Assembly: GCA_904420555.1 (NCBI GenBank)
Contig: CAJFVO010000005.1
Span: forward strand, 62,001 to 126,000
Direction of reading: 5' to 3'
DNA from: Candidatus Heritagella intestinalis
Lineage (GTDB): Bacteria; Bacillota; Clostridia; Oscillospirales; Acutalibacteraceae
Length of the DNA: 64,000 bases
The position numbers were made by a program, and so were the translations under genes. The notes beneath the pieces were generated by a model. It did not search any database. It was not told the DNA's origin and saw nothing but the letters and a program-made list of their open reading frames with translations. Shown piece by piece: positions 40,910-50,784 of this stretch; within the stretch, counting starts at the first letter, position 1, and every line of letters begins with the position of its first letter.

Positions 40910-42688
40910 TTACCCACGGCTCTGGGCGATTTTTTCGGCCAGCTCGTTTAAATAGACCCAGCGCTCAGTCTTTTCCTCCAAAGCGGCCTCCAGGGCGGCC
41001 TTCTCCTCCAGCAGGCCCGGGAGCAGGTCATACCGGGCGGCGTTCTCCTGGATTTCCTTTTCTTTGGCGGCCAGCTTTTCCTCCAGGGCGGCGATGTCGT
41101 CGTCGATGGTCTCGAACTCCCGCTGCTCTTTAAAGGAGAATTTCAGTTTGGGCTCACGCTTGGGCTTCTCCTTCTTTTCTTTGGGCTGGGTTTCCTCTTT
41201 GGGAGAGGGAGCCGCAGCCCGGTAATCGGTGTAGCCTCCCAGATAGGGGAGCAATTCCCCGTCCGGCCCAAAGACAAACACGTGCTCCGCCATCCGGTCC
41301 AGGAAATACCGGTCGTGGGACACCGATACCACCGCCCCGGGGAAGGTGTCCAGATAATCCTCCAGGATGGTCAGGGTGCGGATGTCCAAATCGTTGGTGG
41401 GCTCGTCCAACAGCAGAATATTAGGGGCTTGCATGAGAATGCACAGCAGATAGAGCCTACGCTTTTCCCCGCCGGACAGCCGCCCCACCAGGGAATGATG
41501 CATGGCCCCGGGAAACAGGAATTTTTCCAGCATCTGAGAGGCTGTCAGGGTACCCTCCGGGGTTTGGGCCTGCCACGCAATATCACGGATAGTATCCAAA
41601 ACGGTTTTGTTGTCGTCCAGCCCCTCGCACTCCTGGGAGAAGTAGCCGATTTTCACTGTCTCCCCAATGCGCACCTCCCCGGTATCCGGCGGCACCAGTC
41701 CCTGCATCACCCGGAGCAGGGTGGTCTTACCGCAGCCGTTGGGGCCGATAATCCCCAGCCGGTCCCGTCGCAGCAGGTTGTAGGAGAAGTCCCGAAACAG
41801 AACCTTCTCCCCATAGGATTTGGAGACACTGTCGATCTCCACGATTTTCTTTCCCAGCCGGGCGTGGAGGGCGGAAAGCTCCAATTCCTGCTCCGGCAGG
41901 GGCTTTTTGGCCGCGTCCTTCAATTCTTCAAAGCGGTTCACTCGGAACTGGGCCTTGGTGGTCCGGGCCCGGGCGCCCCGGCGAATCCAGTCCAGCTCCT
42001 TCTGATAGAGGGCCTTCTTTTTCCGCAGGGTGGCGGCCTCCATGGCTTCCCGCTCCGCCTTCATCTCCAAATACTTGCTGTAGTTGGCGGGATACGGGGT
42101 CAGAATACCGTTATCCAGCTCCACCATCCGGTTGCACACTCGCTCCAAAAAATACCGGTCGTGGGTGACCATGAGTAGGGCGCCCTTCCAGGCGGCCAGA
42201 TAGCTTTCCAGCCACTCCACGGTTTCGCTGTCAATGTGGTTGGTAGGCTCGTCCAGGATGAGCAGCTCCGCCTGGCCAGCCAGAGCCGCCGCCATGGCCA
42301 CCCGCTTTTTCTGTCCGCCGGAAAGGGTGGACACGTCCTTGTCAAACTCTGTAATACCCAACCGGGTAAGCATAGCCCGGCACTCAAATTCCGCCGACTC
42401 CTTCCGGCCCAGGGAGGCGTGGCGCAGGACCTCCTCCCACACAGTGGTGCCGGGGGTGAAGGCGGGGTTTTGAGGCAGATATCCCACCCGCATCCCCGAA
42501 GCGGTGGTGATGCGGCCGCTGTCCGGCTCCTCTTCCCCGGCGCAGATGCGCAGGAAGGTGGATTTTCCCGTGCCGTTGACTCCGATGACGCCGATACGGT
42601 CGCCGGTCTCCATGGTCAGGCTGGCGTTTTCTACAAGAGGCTTTACCCCGTAATTTTTTGAAATATTTTCTAAAGTTAAGACAATCAT
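40910..42688 (-). CDS. ABC-F family ATPase, Uup-like
   Basis: A 592-residue soluble protein with two ABC domains. NBD1 has GVNGTGKST, LSGGQKKR and LLILDEPTNHID; NBD2 has GPNGCGKTT, LSGGEKRR and LLLDEPTNDLD. They are joined by a basic helical linker (about 210-265). The C-terminus is a Lys/Glu-rich region then a coiled coil (about 520-590), as in Uup. ABC-F proteins act on ribosomes or, for Uup, on DNA/ribosome quality control. ATG at 42688 with AAAGGAAA. Confidence 0.92.
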   Translation of the reverse strand: MIVLTLENISKNYGVKPLVENASLTMETGDRIGVIGVNGTGKSTFLRICAGEEEPDSGRITTASGMRVGYLPQNPAFTPGTTVWEEVLRHASLGRKESAEFECRAMLTRLGITEFDKDVSTLSGGQKKRVAMAAALAGQAELLILDEPTNHIDSETVEWLESYLAAWKGALLMVTHDRYFLERVCNRMVELDNGILTPYPANYSKYLEMKAEREAMEAATLRKKKALYQKELDWIRRGARARTTKAQFRVNRFEELKDAAKKPLPEQELELSALHARLGKKIVEIDSVSKSYGEKVLFRDFSYNLLRRDRLGIIGPNGCGKTTLLRVMQGLVPPDTGEVRIGETVKIGYFSQECEGLDDNKTVLDTIRDIAWQAQTPEGTLTASQMLEKFLFPGAMHHSLVGRLSGGEKRRLYLLCILMQAPNILLLDEPTNDLDIRTLTILEDYLDTFPGAVVSVSHDRYFLDRMAEHVFVFGPDGELLPYLGGYTDYRAAAPSPKEETQPKEKKEKPKREPKLKFSFKEQREFETIDDDIAALEEKLAAKEKEIQENAARYDLLPGLLEEKAALEAALEEKTERWVYLNELAEKIAQSRG

Positions 42689-42738
42689 CACGGTTTCCTT
42701 TCAAGAGCTTGTATCCTGTCAGAACTTACAAAAAAGAA

Positions 42739-42778
42739 AAACCGCATGAACACTGGGTTTTCAGCATTCATGCGGTTT
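42739..42778 (-). terminator. Terminator downstream of tRNA-Pro
   Basis: AAACCGCATGAA (42739-42750) pairs with TTCATGCGGTTT (42767-42778); T-rich on the minus strand. Confidence 0.86.
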
Positions 42779-42784
42779 GTGTTG

Positions 42785-42861
42785 TGGTCCGAGTGGCGAG
42801 ACTTGAACTCACGGCCTCTTGACCCCCAGTCAAGCGCGCTACCAACTGCGCCACACCCGGA
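42785..42861 (-). tRNA. tRNA-Pro (anticodon GGG)
   Basis: 77 nt including an encoded CCA. Acceptor TCCGGGT/ACTCGGA, D arm with GGTAGC, anticodon stem CTTGA/TCAAG with loop CTGGGGG (anticodon GGG), T arm GAGTTCAAGTCTC. A strong promoter and a terminator flank it, so it is a single-tRNA transcript. Confidence 0.95.
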
Positions 42862-42882
42862 TTTGCATCAGCAACGTTTGCT

Positions 42883-42911
42883 ATTATACAGCACGAAAAA
42901 TGGAAAGTCAA
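42883..42911 (-). promoter_or_regulatory. tRNA-Pro promoter
   Basis: TTGACT (42906-42911), 17-nt spacer, TATAAT (42883-42888). Confidence 0.9.
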
Positions 42912-42959
42912 GAGGTTTTTTCAATTTTTTTGCTTTTTTTAAAATTTGCCTGTGGCTCT

Positions 42960-43184
42960 TTATTTGCCGAACATCGCCTTTTGGCGGGAGAGGATTTTCT
43001 GCCGGCGCTGGCGGGTCATTTCTTCGTTGATAGAAATTTCCCCTTCCTCCGAAATTTCCAGCACATCTCCCTCCCGGGCTTTTTTCGGCAATTCCTGGCG
43101 CTCAATGCCAAAGAGCTTTCCGGTATCCAGCTCCTGGCAAATGGCGAAGTTTCCTTCAAAACGATCAATGCTCAATACTTTCAC
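42960..43184 (-). CDS. DUF3006 family protein
   Basis: A 74-residue protein starting MKVLSIDRFEGNFAICQ with a GTG codon, then REGDVLEISEEGEISINEEMTRQRRQKI. These are the features of DUF3006, a small family usually next to a ComEC-like MBL hydrolase, as here. Function unknown. 18 nt after the MBL gene. Confidence 0.9.
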   Translation of the reverse strand: MKVLSIDRFEGNFAICQELDTGKLFGIERQELPKKAREGDVLEISEEGEISINEEMTRQRRQKILSRQKAMFGK

Positions 43185-43202
43185 GGGGTTTCCCGCCTTT
43201 CT

Positions 43203-44132
43203 TTATTTTTCTGTATAGAATGTAAGCCCTTCTTCTGTAATGGAAAGCACAATGTTCCCCTGAGTATCCGTGCGGTAGACCTCTGCGCGGTTTTCTTGCA
43301 GGCGCTGAAGCACCTCTTCATTGGGCGGGCGGCCTGAGCCAGCCGAAATCACCGCATATTGAGGACGAGCCTGCTGCAGCAGCTGGGCACTGGTAGAAGT
43401 CTTGCTGCCGTGATGGCCAACCTTCAGCACATCACAGCCCACCTCTGCACCGGAATTCAGTATGTCCTCTTCCTCCGATTCTTCGGCATCGCCCATCAGC
43501 AGGACCGACCTCCCCGCATAAGAAGCCTTCAGCACCAAAGAACCATTGTTGCTGTCGTCCGGCTGGCTAACCGGCCCCAACACTTCCAGGGTCATTGGGC
43601 CGAGGGACAGGGAAACCCCCGCCCCAACTTGGCTAACGGGAATCTCCATCTCTTCCAGCGCGGCCCGGGTTAGCGAGTATTCCTCCGACGCCGGAATCAG
43701 GCTTTCCGGCACCTCCGGCTCCCAATACGCTTGGGGCGGAAATTCCCGGAGCACTTGAACAAATCCGCCCAGATGATCCTTGTCCGGATGGGTATTCACT
43801 GCCAACGTCAAAGTTTCCACGCCCATGCGGCGCAGATACCGGCAGATTTCCGTGCCGCAATCCACTGTACCGGCATCCACCAGAATCGTGGTCTCCCCAC
43901 AATGGAGAATGATAGCGTCCGCACTGCCCACATCGAGAAAATGCACCGTAAAGCCATCGGACTTCGGGCCGCCCAGCCCCACTATCCGATACAGCGTGTG
44001 CCAGCCCGCCTGCAAAGGAGGAAGCAGCGCCGACAATAGGCAAAGCACAATCACCCCTGCCGGCAGCAAAAATCTCTTTATCTTCCCCTTCTGCCTTTTC
44101 CTTTTCGATTGTGCACGCGGCCTTTCTTCCAT
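43203..44132 (-). CDS. ComEC/Rec2-related MBL-fold hydrolase, membrane anchored
   Basis: A 309-residue protein: basic N-terminus, one membrane helix (about 21-40), then a metallo-beta-lactamase domain with FLDVGSADAIIL, NTHPDKDHLGG (metal motif), LMGDAEESEE and LKVGHHGSKTST. This is the domain found at the C-terminus of ComEC, which in stand-alone form is a probable extracellular nuclease. The 5' end overlaps the radical SAM gene by 55 nt in another frame. Confidence 0.9.
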   Translation of the reverse strand: MEERPRAQSKRKRQKGKIKRFLLPAGVIVLCLLSALLPPLQAGWHTLYRIVGLGGPKSDGFTVHFLDVGSADAIILHCGETTILVDAGTVDCGTEICRYLRRMGVETLTLAVNTHPDKDHLGGFVQVLREFPPQAYWEPEVPESLIPASEEYSLTRAALEEMEIPVSQVGAGVSLSLGPMTLEVLGPVSQPDDSNNGSLVLKASYAGRSVLLMGDAEESEEEDILNSGAEVGCDVLKVGHHGSKTSTSAQLLQQARPQYAVISAGSGRPPNEEVLQRLQENRAEVYRTDTQGNIVLSITEEGLTFYTEK

Positions 44133-45985
44133 CCTTCATTCCCCCTGGAACGGGTTTCGCTTTTTCGGCTGGCCTGCTGCCCTTTGCCTTCTCCGGGCAG
44201 AGGCTTCACCAGGCAGTCGGGGCCATATCCAATCAGGTCGCTGCGGCCCGCCTCCCGCAGGGCCCGCACCACTACTGCGTGATTTTTCGGCTCATAGTAT
44301 TGGAGCAGCGCCCGCTGCATTCCCTTTTCCCGGTCCGTGCGGGGCACATAGACCTCTTTCAGGGTGTAGGGGTCCAGGCCGGTATAGAACATACAGGTGG
44401 AGATGGTGCCGGGAGTGGGATAAAAGTCCTGGACCTGCTCCGGATGGAGGTGCTCCTTTTTCAGGAACAGGGAGAGCTCCACCGCATCCCGCAGGGTGCT
44501 TCCCGGATGGGAGGACATGAGATAGGGCACCAAATACTGCTTTTTGCCAATGGACTTGGTAATCTCGTAAAAACGCTTTTGGAACTGGTAATAGGGCTCG
44601 ATATGGGGCTTGCCCATGCAGTCCAGCACCGGGGCGGAGCAGTGCTCCGGGGCAATACGGAGCTGCCCGCTGACGTGATGCTGCACCAGCTCCTTGAGAA
44701 AAGTCTCGTCCGGGTCCTGCAAAACATAGTCGTACCGCACCCCGGAGCGGATAAACACCTTTTTTACCCCAGGAAGGGCCCGCAGCCGCCGGAGAATGTG
44801 CAGATATTCCCGGTGGTCTGCCTGAAGGGCCGGGCAAGGCTTGGGGGCCAGGCACTTCTTCCCCTTGCACAGGCCCAGTTCCGCCTGCTTTTTGCAGGAG
44901 GGCAGCCGGAAATTGGCGGTAGGGCCGCCTACGTCGTGGATATAGCCCTTGAAGTTGGGCTTTTTGATGAGCTTCTCCGCTTCCCGGACAATGGATTCCT
45001 CGCTGCGGGTGGTGACGGCCCGCCCCTGGTGGAAGGCAATGGAGCAGAAATTACAGGCTCCAAAGCAGCCCCGGTTGTGGGTAATGGAGAACTCCACTTC
45101 TTCAATGGCGGGCACCCCGCCCATGGGCTCGTACACCGGGTGATAGGTACCCTCATAGGGCAGTTCATAGACCAAATCCAGCTCTTCTTGGGAAAGGGGA
45201 TAGGCCGGCGGGTTCTGCACCAGAATCACGCCCCCATGGCGCTGGATGACCTTTTTCCCCCGGACGGCATCCTGCTCGTCCTGCTGCTTCCGGCAGGAAA
45301 CGGCGTATTCCCGCTTGGAATCGCACACCTGCTCAAAGCTGGGGCAGTCCACTGCCGGGCCGGGCTGATATTCATGAGTGGGAATGGTATAGCAGGTGCC
45401 CCGAATATCCCGCAATCTTTCCACCGGCTCCCCGGCGTCCAGGCGGCGGGCAATCTCCACCACCTGCTTCTCCCCCATGCCAAAAATCAGCAAATCCGCC
45501 TGGGAATCCAGCAGAATGGAGGGCCGGATTTTATCGTCCCAGTAATCGTAGTGGGCGAAGCGCCGCAGGGAGGCTTCCAGCCCGCCGATCATCAGGGGCA
45601 AATCCGGATACAATCGCCGGATGATGCGGCTGTAGACAATGACCGCCCGGTCCGGGCGCAGGCCAGCCTTTTTCCCAGGGGAATAGGCGTCCTCGCTCCG
45701 GCGCTTCCGGGCGGTGGTGTAGTGGGCCACCATGGAGTCGATGTTGCCGGAGTTCACCAGAAAGCCCAGCCGGGGCCGGCCAAACCGCTGGAAATCCCGG
45801 TCGTCCTTCCAGTTAGGCTGGGCCAGAATGGCCACCTTAAACCCGGCGTGTTCCAACACCCGGGAGATGATGGCGGTGCCGAAGGTGTTGTGGTCCACAT
45901 AGGCGTCCCCGGTGACCAGGACAAAATCCGCCTGCTCCCAGCCCCGGGCCCGCATATCCTCCATGGAAATCGGTAAAAATGCCAT
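44078..45985 (-). CDS. YgiQ family radical SAM protein
   Basis: A 635-residue protein. ITHNRGCFGACNFCSIAFHQGR (about 305-326) contains the CxxxCxxC cluster motif that binds SAM. The N-terminal half has the UPF0313/YgiQ pattern (LVTGDAYVDHNTFGTAIISRVLE, MIGGLEASLRRFAHYDYW). The C-terminal tail is Arg/Lys/Gly-rich and low complexity, encoded where it overlaps the MBL gene. Reaction unknown. Confidence 0.93.
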   Translation of the reverse strand: MAFLPISMEDMRARGWEQADFVLVTGDAYVDHNTFGTAIISRVLEHAGFKVAILAQPNWKDDRDFQRFGRPRLGFLVNSGNIDSMVAHYTTARKRRSEDAYSPGKKAGLRPDRAVIVYSRIIRRLYPDLPLMIGGLEASLRRFAHYDYWDDKIRPSILLDSQADLLIFGMGEKQVVEIARRLDAGEPVERLRDIRGTCYTIPTHEYQPGPAVDCPSFEQVCDSKREYAVSCRKQQDEQDAVRGKKVIQRHGGVILVQNPPAYPLSQEELDLVYELPYEGTYHPVYEPMGGVPAIEEVEFSITHNRGCFGACNFCSIAFHQGRAVTTRSEESIVREAEKLIKKPNFKGYIHDVGGPTANFRLPSCKKQAELGLCKGKKCLAPKPCPALQADHREYLHILRRLRALPGVKKVFIRSGVRYDYVLQDPDETFLKELVQHHVSGQLRIAPEHCSAPVLDCMGKPHIEPYYQFQKRFYEITKSIGKKQYLVPYLMSSHPGSTLRDAVELSLFLKKEHLHPEQVQDFYPTPGTISTCMFYTGLDPYTLKEVYVPRTDREKGMQRALLQYYEPKNHAVVVRALREAGRSDLIGYGPDCLVKPLPGEGKGQQASRKSETRSRGNEGWKKGRVHNRKGKGRRGR

Positions 45986-46004
45986 AGCTTCGTTCCTTTC
46001 TCTA

Positions 46005-48584
46005 TCAATCCGGCTGCTGGGCGCAGCGCTCCAGCCACTGCTGGTAGGTCATCAGCACCTGCCGGGGCTTGGAGCCCTCGTGGGGGCCCACCACGCCCAG
46101 CTGCTCCAGCTCGTCAATGAGCCGCCCGGCCCGGGCGTAGCCCAGGCGCAGACGCCTTTGCAGCAGGGAGGTGGACGCCTGGCCCGCCTCCACCACGCAC
46201 TTAATGGCCTCGTTGAGCATGGGGTCCTGCTCAGCTTCTCCGCCGCCTTCCTCGTGGCCCCGCTCCTGCACCGCGTTCTTTTCGATTTCCTCCATGATTC
46301 TCCCGTCATACTCTGTTTCCGCACGGGTATTCTTCACGAAGTTCACAATGGACTCAATCTCCCCGTCGCTGACAAAGCAGCCCTGGATGCGCACGGGCTT
46401 CTGGCAGCCCACCGGGGCAAAGAGCATATCGCCCTGGCCCAGGAGCTTTTCCGCGCCGCCGGTATCCAGAATCGTCCGGGAATCCACCGCCGAGGAAACG
46501 GCGAAGGCAATCCGGCTGGGGATATTGGCCTTAATCAGGCCCGTGACTACGTCCACCGAGGGGCGCTGGGTGGCCACCACCAGATGCATTCCAGCGGCAC
46601 GGGCCATCTGGGCCAGCCGGCAAATGGAATCCTCCACCTCGTTGGGAGCGGCCATCATCAAATCGGAGAGCTCGTCAATGATAATGACAATCTGGGGCAT
46701 TTTGGGCATGGGCTGGCCGTCCTCCGTCTGGAAATTCCGGGACTCTGCCAGCTTATTATAGCCCGCCAAATCCCGGACGCTGCAATCGGCGAAGGTCTTG
46801 TACCGGCCCAGCATCTCCGTCACGGCCCAGCCCAGAGCGCCGGCAGCCTTCCGGGGGTCGGTGACCACCGGAACCAGCAGGTGCGGGATGCCGTTGTAAA
46901 TGCCCAGCTCCACCACCTTGGGGTCGATCATCAGCAGGCGCACCTCTTCCGGGGTGGACTTGTACAGGAGGCTGATAATCAGGGAGTTAATGCACACGGA
47001 CTTACCGGAACCGGTGGTACCGGCAATGAGGATATGGGGCATTTTGGCCAGGTCGGCACAGGCGGGCTGGCCGGCAATATCCCGGCCTAGGGCCACGGTG
47101 AGGCGGCTTTTGGAGGCCAAAAAGGCGTTGGACTCCACCAAATCCCGCATCCGGACAACGCTCTTATGCTTATTGGGCACCTCAATGCCCACAGCAGCCT
47201 TGCCGGGAATGGGCGCTTCAATGCGCACCCCGGAGGCCGCCAGGTTCATGGCGATGTCATCGGAGAGGTTGGTAATCTTACTGATCTTCACCCCGGCCGC
47301 CGGCTGGAGCTCGTAGCGGGTAACAGCCGGGCCCCGGCAGATGTCCAGAATCTTGGTCTGCACGCCGAAGTTCTTCAGGGTCTGCACCAGGAGCTGGCCG
47401 TTATGCTGCTGCTCTTCCAGCTCCAAAGCGGCGTTGACCTGGCGGCTGGGCTCCAGCATGGACACCGGCGGGAACACATAGCCGCTCTCCTCCTGCCGCA
47501 GGGCAGGCTCCGGGGCCGGCTGGCCTTTGGGGGCGGCTTCCGGCGCGGAAGATGTTGGCCTGGATTCCGGCTGCTGGGGCTTTTCCGGAGCAGCCGGCTT
47601 TCCCGCAGCCTCCGGCGCGGGAACTGCTCCTTTGGTGGGAGCCACCGGCCCTGTCTCCGAGGAAAGCTCTGGCTCGCCGTCCATTTCTGGCTCTTCCTGG
47701 GCAAATGCCTGCAAGAGCCGCTCCCGTTTTTCGTTTGGCTGCTGCGCCGGCTCTTCCTGCTGCCGGCGGGTTTCCTCTGCCCTGCCCTTTGCCTTGCGCT
47801 GGGGCGGGTCGTCAATATCAATGTCGATATCCACCATTCTCCGGGCCTGACGCTTTTCCTGCCGCCGCTCCCGGGCCTGGCCCACATTATCCGCCACAGC
47901 TTTGGCGGGCTTGGCCATGGTGCGGAAAAGCTGAATCAGGGTGGTGCCGGTGAGAATCATAATGGCCACGAACAGCACCAGCAAAATGGCGATTTTGGAG
48001 CCGATTCCGCCAAAAATACTCACAAAAGGATAACCCAAGAGCCCCCCGGAAAGCCCGGAGCCCCCGGACTCCATGCCGGAAAGATACAACTGCCCCAATA
48101 CCGGGAAATAGCCCGGGTCCTCTTCCAGCTGAATATCGGAAAATATGTAGCTGGCGGAACAGGCCAGGATAATCACCGCCACCGAAAGAAGAATTTTCGT
48201 CCGCAGATGGCCCGTTGGTTTTTCCATGGAGGTCATCACCGCCACATAAATCAGCAGGATGGGCCAAAGGATGGCCCAGGTGCCGAACATCCCTAACAGG
48301 AAATTGTGGAGCCAATTCCACACGCTTTCCCCGGGAATTACCACCATGCACCCCAACAAAACGGCGCAGGCAAAGAGGATGACCGCACGAATCTGCCCCC
48401 GCTGGCGCTTTTGCTCCGCCAATTTCTGCTCCTGGGCCTTGGTGAGGCCTTTGGCGCTCTTGGCGGAGGTCTTTTTGCTGCCGGTCTTTGCCCGGGACTG
48501 GCTCCCGGTTTTGGTTCCGCCGGACCGGCTGCCGGTGGATTTTTTGCTCCGGCTTTGGGAGCCGGTGGTTTTCTTTGCTGCCAA
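46005..48584 (-). CDS. FtsK/SpoIIIE family DNA translocase
   Basis: An 859-residue protein. A basic Ser/Lys/Thr-rich N-terminus (about 1-60) leads to four membrane helices (about 70-225) and a Pro/Ala/Glu-rich linker. The motor follows with [17 protein letters not shown] (Walker A), [12 protein letters not shown] (Walker B) and a C-terminal gamma winged helix ([21 protein letters not shown]). It pumps DNA through the division or sporulation septum; a sporulating bacterium may use it as SpoIIIE. Start taken as the TTG at 48584 after GGGGGAT; the longer upstream frame has no ribosome site. It follows tepA. Confidence 0.93.
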   Translation of the reverse strand: MAAKKTTGSQSRSKKSTGSRSGGTKTGSQSRAKTGSKKTSAKSAKGLTKAQEQKLAEQKRQRGQIRAVILFACAVLLGCMVVIPGESVWNWLHNFLLGMFGTWAILWPILLIYVAVMTSMEKPTGHLRTKILLSVAVIILACSASYIFSDIQLEEDPGYFPVLGQLYLSGMESGGSGLSGGLLGYPFVSIFGGIGSKIAILLVLFVAIMILTGTTLIQLFRTMAKPAKAVADNVGQARERRQEKRQARRMVDIDIDIDDPPQRKAKGRAEETRRQQEEPAQQPNEKRERLLQAFAQEEPEMDGEPELSSETGPVAPTKGAVPAPEAAGKPAAPEKPQQPESRPTSSAPEAAPKGQPAPEPALRQEESGYVFPPVSMLEPSRQVNAALELEEQQHNGQLLVQTLKNFGVQTKILDICRGPAVTRYELQPAAGVKISKITNLSDDIAMNLAASGVRIEAPIPGKAAVGIEVPNKHKSVVRMRDLVESNAFLASKSRLTVALGRDIAGQPACADLAKMPHILIAGTTGSGKSVCINSLIISLLYKSTPEEVRLLMIDPKVVELGIYNGIPHLLVPVVTDPRKAAGALGWAVTEMLGRYKTFADCSVRDLAGYNKLAESRNFQTEDGQPMPKMPQIVIIIDELSDLMMAAPNEVEDSICRLAQMARAAGMHLVVATQRPSVDVVTGLIKANIPSRIAFAVSSAVDSRTILDTGGAEKLLGQGDMLFAPVGCQKPVRIQGCFVSDGEIESIVNFVKNTRAETEYDGRIMEEIEKNAVQERGHEEGGGEAEQDPMLNEAIKCVVEAGQASTSLLQRRLRLGYARAGRLIDELEQLGVVGPHEGSKPRQVLMTYQQWLERCAQQPD

Positions 48585-48684
48585 ATTGATCCCCCATCTC
48601 TCTATGTACGGCACCCCCGCCTTCCCTGCGGAACGTGCCCCGGCATCCTTGCCGTATTGGCCGGCGGAGCCCCTGCCCCTCCGG

Positions 48685-49479
48685 CTATGCTTCCTTCTTC
48701 TTTTTGGTCCCCTTTTTCCCTGTGGACTTCCGGGCGGGCCTTTTCCCCGTCTCCTCAATCATGCGGTACAGGGCGTCCAGGGCGTCGGAAAGAGAACCCA
48801 CCTCATCAATCAGGCCGCAGTCCACCGCGTCCGCTCCTTCCAGCACCGTGCCCACATCCATCACCAGCTCCTCGGTATTCATAAACAGACGGGTGAACCG
48901 CTCCGGGGATATGTGGGAGTTGTGGGTGACGAACCGGGTAATCCGGTCCTGCATCCGCTGGAAATAATCCAATGTTTGGGGCACCCCCAGCATCAGGCCG
49001 TTCATCCGCACCGGATGGATGGTCATGGTGGCGGAAGGGGCGATAAAGGACTTTTTCGCCGCTACCGCTAAGGGCACCCCAATGGAGTGACCGCCCCCCA
49101 GCACCAGGGACACCGTGGGCTTTTTCATCCCCGCCACCAGCTCCGCCAAAGCCAAGCCCGCCTCCACATCGCCCCCCACGGTATTCAGAAGCATGAGCAG
49201 GCCCTCGATTTTGGGCTCCTCCTCAATGGCTACCAGCTGAGGAATGAGATGCTCGTATTTGGTGGTCTTGTTCTGGGAGGGCAGCACGGTGTGGCCCTCA
49301 ATCTGTCCGATAATGGTCAGGCAGTGGATCATATGGCCGCCCCCGGCGGTAATTACCGAACCGGTTTCCGCCAGCATATCCCGCTGGCGCTCTCCGGAAG
49401 GCTCTTCAGCCAGGGAAGGCTCCGGCCCTTCTGCATCCAACCAGAGCCGGTTTTTGCTGCTTTGTTCCTGGGAATTCAT
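48685..49479 (-). CDS. tepA: TepA-type ClpP-like serine protease
   Basis: A 264-residue protein of the ClpP/crotonase fold. [18 protein letters not shown] matches the substrate strand, [14 protein letters not shown] the nucleophile Ser, and ATMTIHPVR the His. It ends in a Lys-rich tail. The tepA-ftsK order matches B. subtilis tepA-spoIIIE. Proposed roles include degradation of signal peptides or germination proteins. AGGAGG precedes the ATG. Confidence 0.88.
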   Translation of the reverse strand: MNSQEQSSKNRLWLDAEGPEPSLAEEPSGERQRDMLAETGSVITAGGGHMIHCLTIIGQIEGHTVLPSQNKTTKYEHLIPQLVAIEEEPKIEGLLMLLNTVGGDVEAGLALAELVAGMKKPTVSLVLGGGHSIGVPLAVAAKKSFIAPSATMTIHPVRMNGLMLGVPQTLDYFQRMQDRITRFVTHNSHISPERFTRLFMNTEELVMDVGTVLEGADAVDCGLIDEVGSLSDALDALYRMIEETGKRPARKSTGKKGTKKKKEA

Positions 49480-49544
49480 TGCACAGACACCTCCTGGAAC
49501 ATAGTGTGCCGGAAAATGCCCGCTTCATGCGCCCTATCCTGCTC

Positions 49545-49573
49545 AGTATATCATTTTTTACACATGGGGGCAA
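49545..49573 (-). promoter_or_regulatory. Promoter of the tepA-ftsK operon
   Basis: TTGCCC (49568-49573), 17-nt spacer, TATACT (49545-49550), with an extended TG. Confidence 0.78.
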
Positions 49574-49588
49574 GCCAGAGGGCCGCCA

Positions 49589-49617
49589 TTGCAGCTTTGG
49601 GGCTTCTGTGCTATAGT
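49589..49617 (+). promoter_or_regulatory. Promoter of the AEC transporter gene
   Basis: TTGCAG (49589-49594), 17-nt spacer, TATAGT (49612-49617). Confidence 0.75.
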
Positions 49618-49652
49618 GGAAGAAAATCCAATTCTGAAAAGAGGGTTTCTCC

Positions 49653-50588
49653 ATGGAAAACCTGCTGATTTCCTTTAATGTGGTAGCGCCCCTGTTCCTG
49701 CTGTTGGCAGTGGGAATTTTCCTGCGGAAGCTGGGGATGATCTCCCCGCAAACCGAAAGCCAGATGAACAACCTGGTATTCCGGTGCTTCCTGCCCCTTC
49801 TGCTTTTCCATAATATTATCTCTTCAGAGCCCGGCAGTTTTCAGCCCACGCTGCTGATTTTTTGCGTGGCGGCGGTGTTGGCGATGTATGCCCTGAGCTT
49901 CTGCATCACTTTGCCCCTGGAAAAGGAGAACGCCCGCCGGGGCGTACTGATTCAGGCCATGTTCCGGAGCAACTTTGTCCTCTTCGGCCTGCCGGTGACC
50001 GTTTCCCTCTTCGGCCAGGAGGCCGCCGGCACTGCCTCCCTGATGATTGCCGTGGTAGTGCCCCTGTTCAATATGCTTTCCGTCACCGCACTGGAAATTT
50101 TCCGGGGCGGCGCCATCCGGCCGGGAAAAATCCTCCGGGGCATCTTTACCAATCCCCTGATTTTAGCCTCTCTGCTGGGGCTTGTCTTTCTGTTTTTAGG
50201 GCTGCGGCTCCCCGCCTTCCTGGAAAGCGCCGTTTCTGACCTGGCCGGGGTTGCCACGCCTTTGGCCTTTGTGGTGCTGGGGGCCTCTTTCCGGTTCTCC
50301 GATATGCGCAACTATCCGCGCCAACTGTTTCTGGGGCTTTCCGTGCGGCTGGTGCTCTTTCCAGCCCTCTTTCTGCCCATTGCCGCCGCTTTGGGATTCC
50401 GGGGCCCGGAAATGGCCGCTGCTCTGGCTATGCTGGCCTCCCCTACGGCGGTCTCTTCCTTTACCATGGCCCGTCAAATGGGCGGGGACAGCTCTCTGGC
50501 CGGGCAGCTGGTGATCTTCGGCACCCTGCTTTCCCTGTTTACGGTGTTCCTCTGGATCTTCGGCCTGAAACAGCTGGCCCTGCTGTAA
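49653..50588 (+). CDS. AEC family transporter
   Basis: A 311-residue membrane protein with about ten helices in two five-helix halves. It has the family N-terminus (PLFLLLAVGIFLRKLGMIS) and the second-half start (FTNPLILASLLGLVFLFLGLRLP). AEC (auxin efflux carrier-like) proteins in bacteria often export malate or other organic acids. GAGGG precedes the ATG. Substrate not inferable; the next gene, isocitrate dehydrogenase, has its own promoter. Confidence 0.9.
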   Translation: MENLLISFNVVAPLFLLLAVGIFLRKLGMISPQTESQMNNLVFRCFLPLLLFHNIISSEPGSFQPTLLIFCVAAVLAMYALSFCITLPLEKENARRGVLIQAMFRSNFVLFGLPVTVSLFGQEAAGTASLMIAVVVPLFNMLSVTALEIFRGGAIRPGKILRGIFTNPLILASLLGLVFLFLGLRLPAFLESAVSDLAGVATPLAFVVLGASFRFSDMRNYPRQLFLGLSVRLVLFPALFLPIAAALGFRGPEMAAALAMLASPTAVSSFTMARQMGGDSSLAGQLVIFGTLLSLFTVFLWIFGLKQLALL

Positions 50589-50654
50589 CGGGAAATTCTG
50601 CTTGGTTTTGGGAAAAACAGCGAAACAAAAATCCCCAGGAACTCTGGGATAACA

Positions 50655-50683
50655 TTGACAACCGGGTCAAAATACGTCATAAT
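50655..50683 (+). promoter_or_regulatory. Promoter of icd
   Basis: TTGACA (50655-50660), 17-nt spacer, CATAAT (50678-50683). Confidence 0.78.
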
Positions 50684-50784
50684 AAACAAGAAGGCTTTCG
50701 TCTTTTTTTATATTTCTGATGCCGTTGTTCCAGAGGCCCTGGGGCATTGCACAGGAAACCAAAATATGTTAGGAGGTTTTTCCC

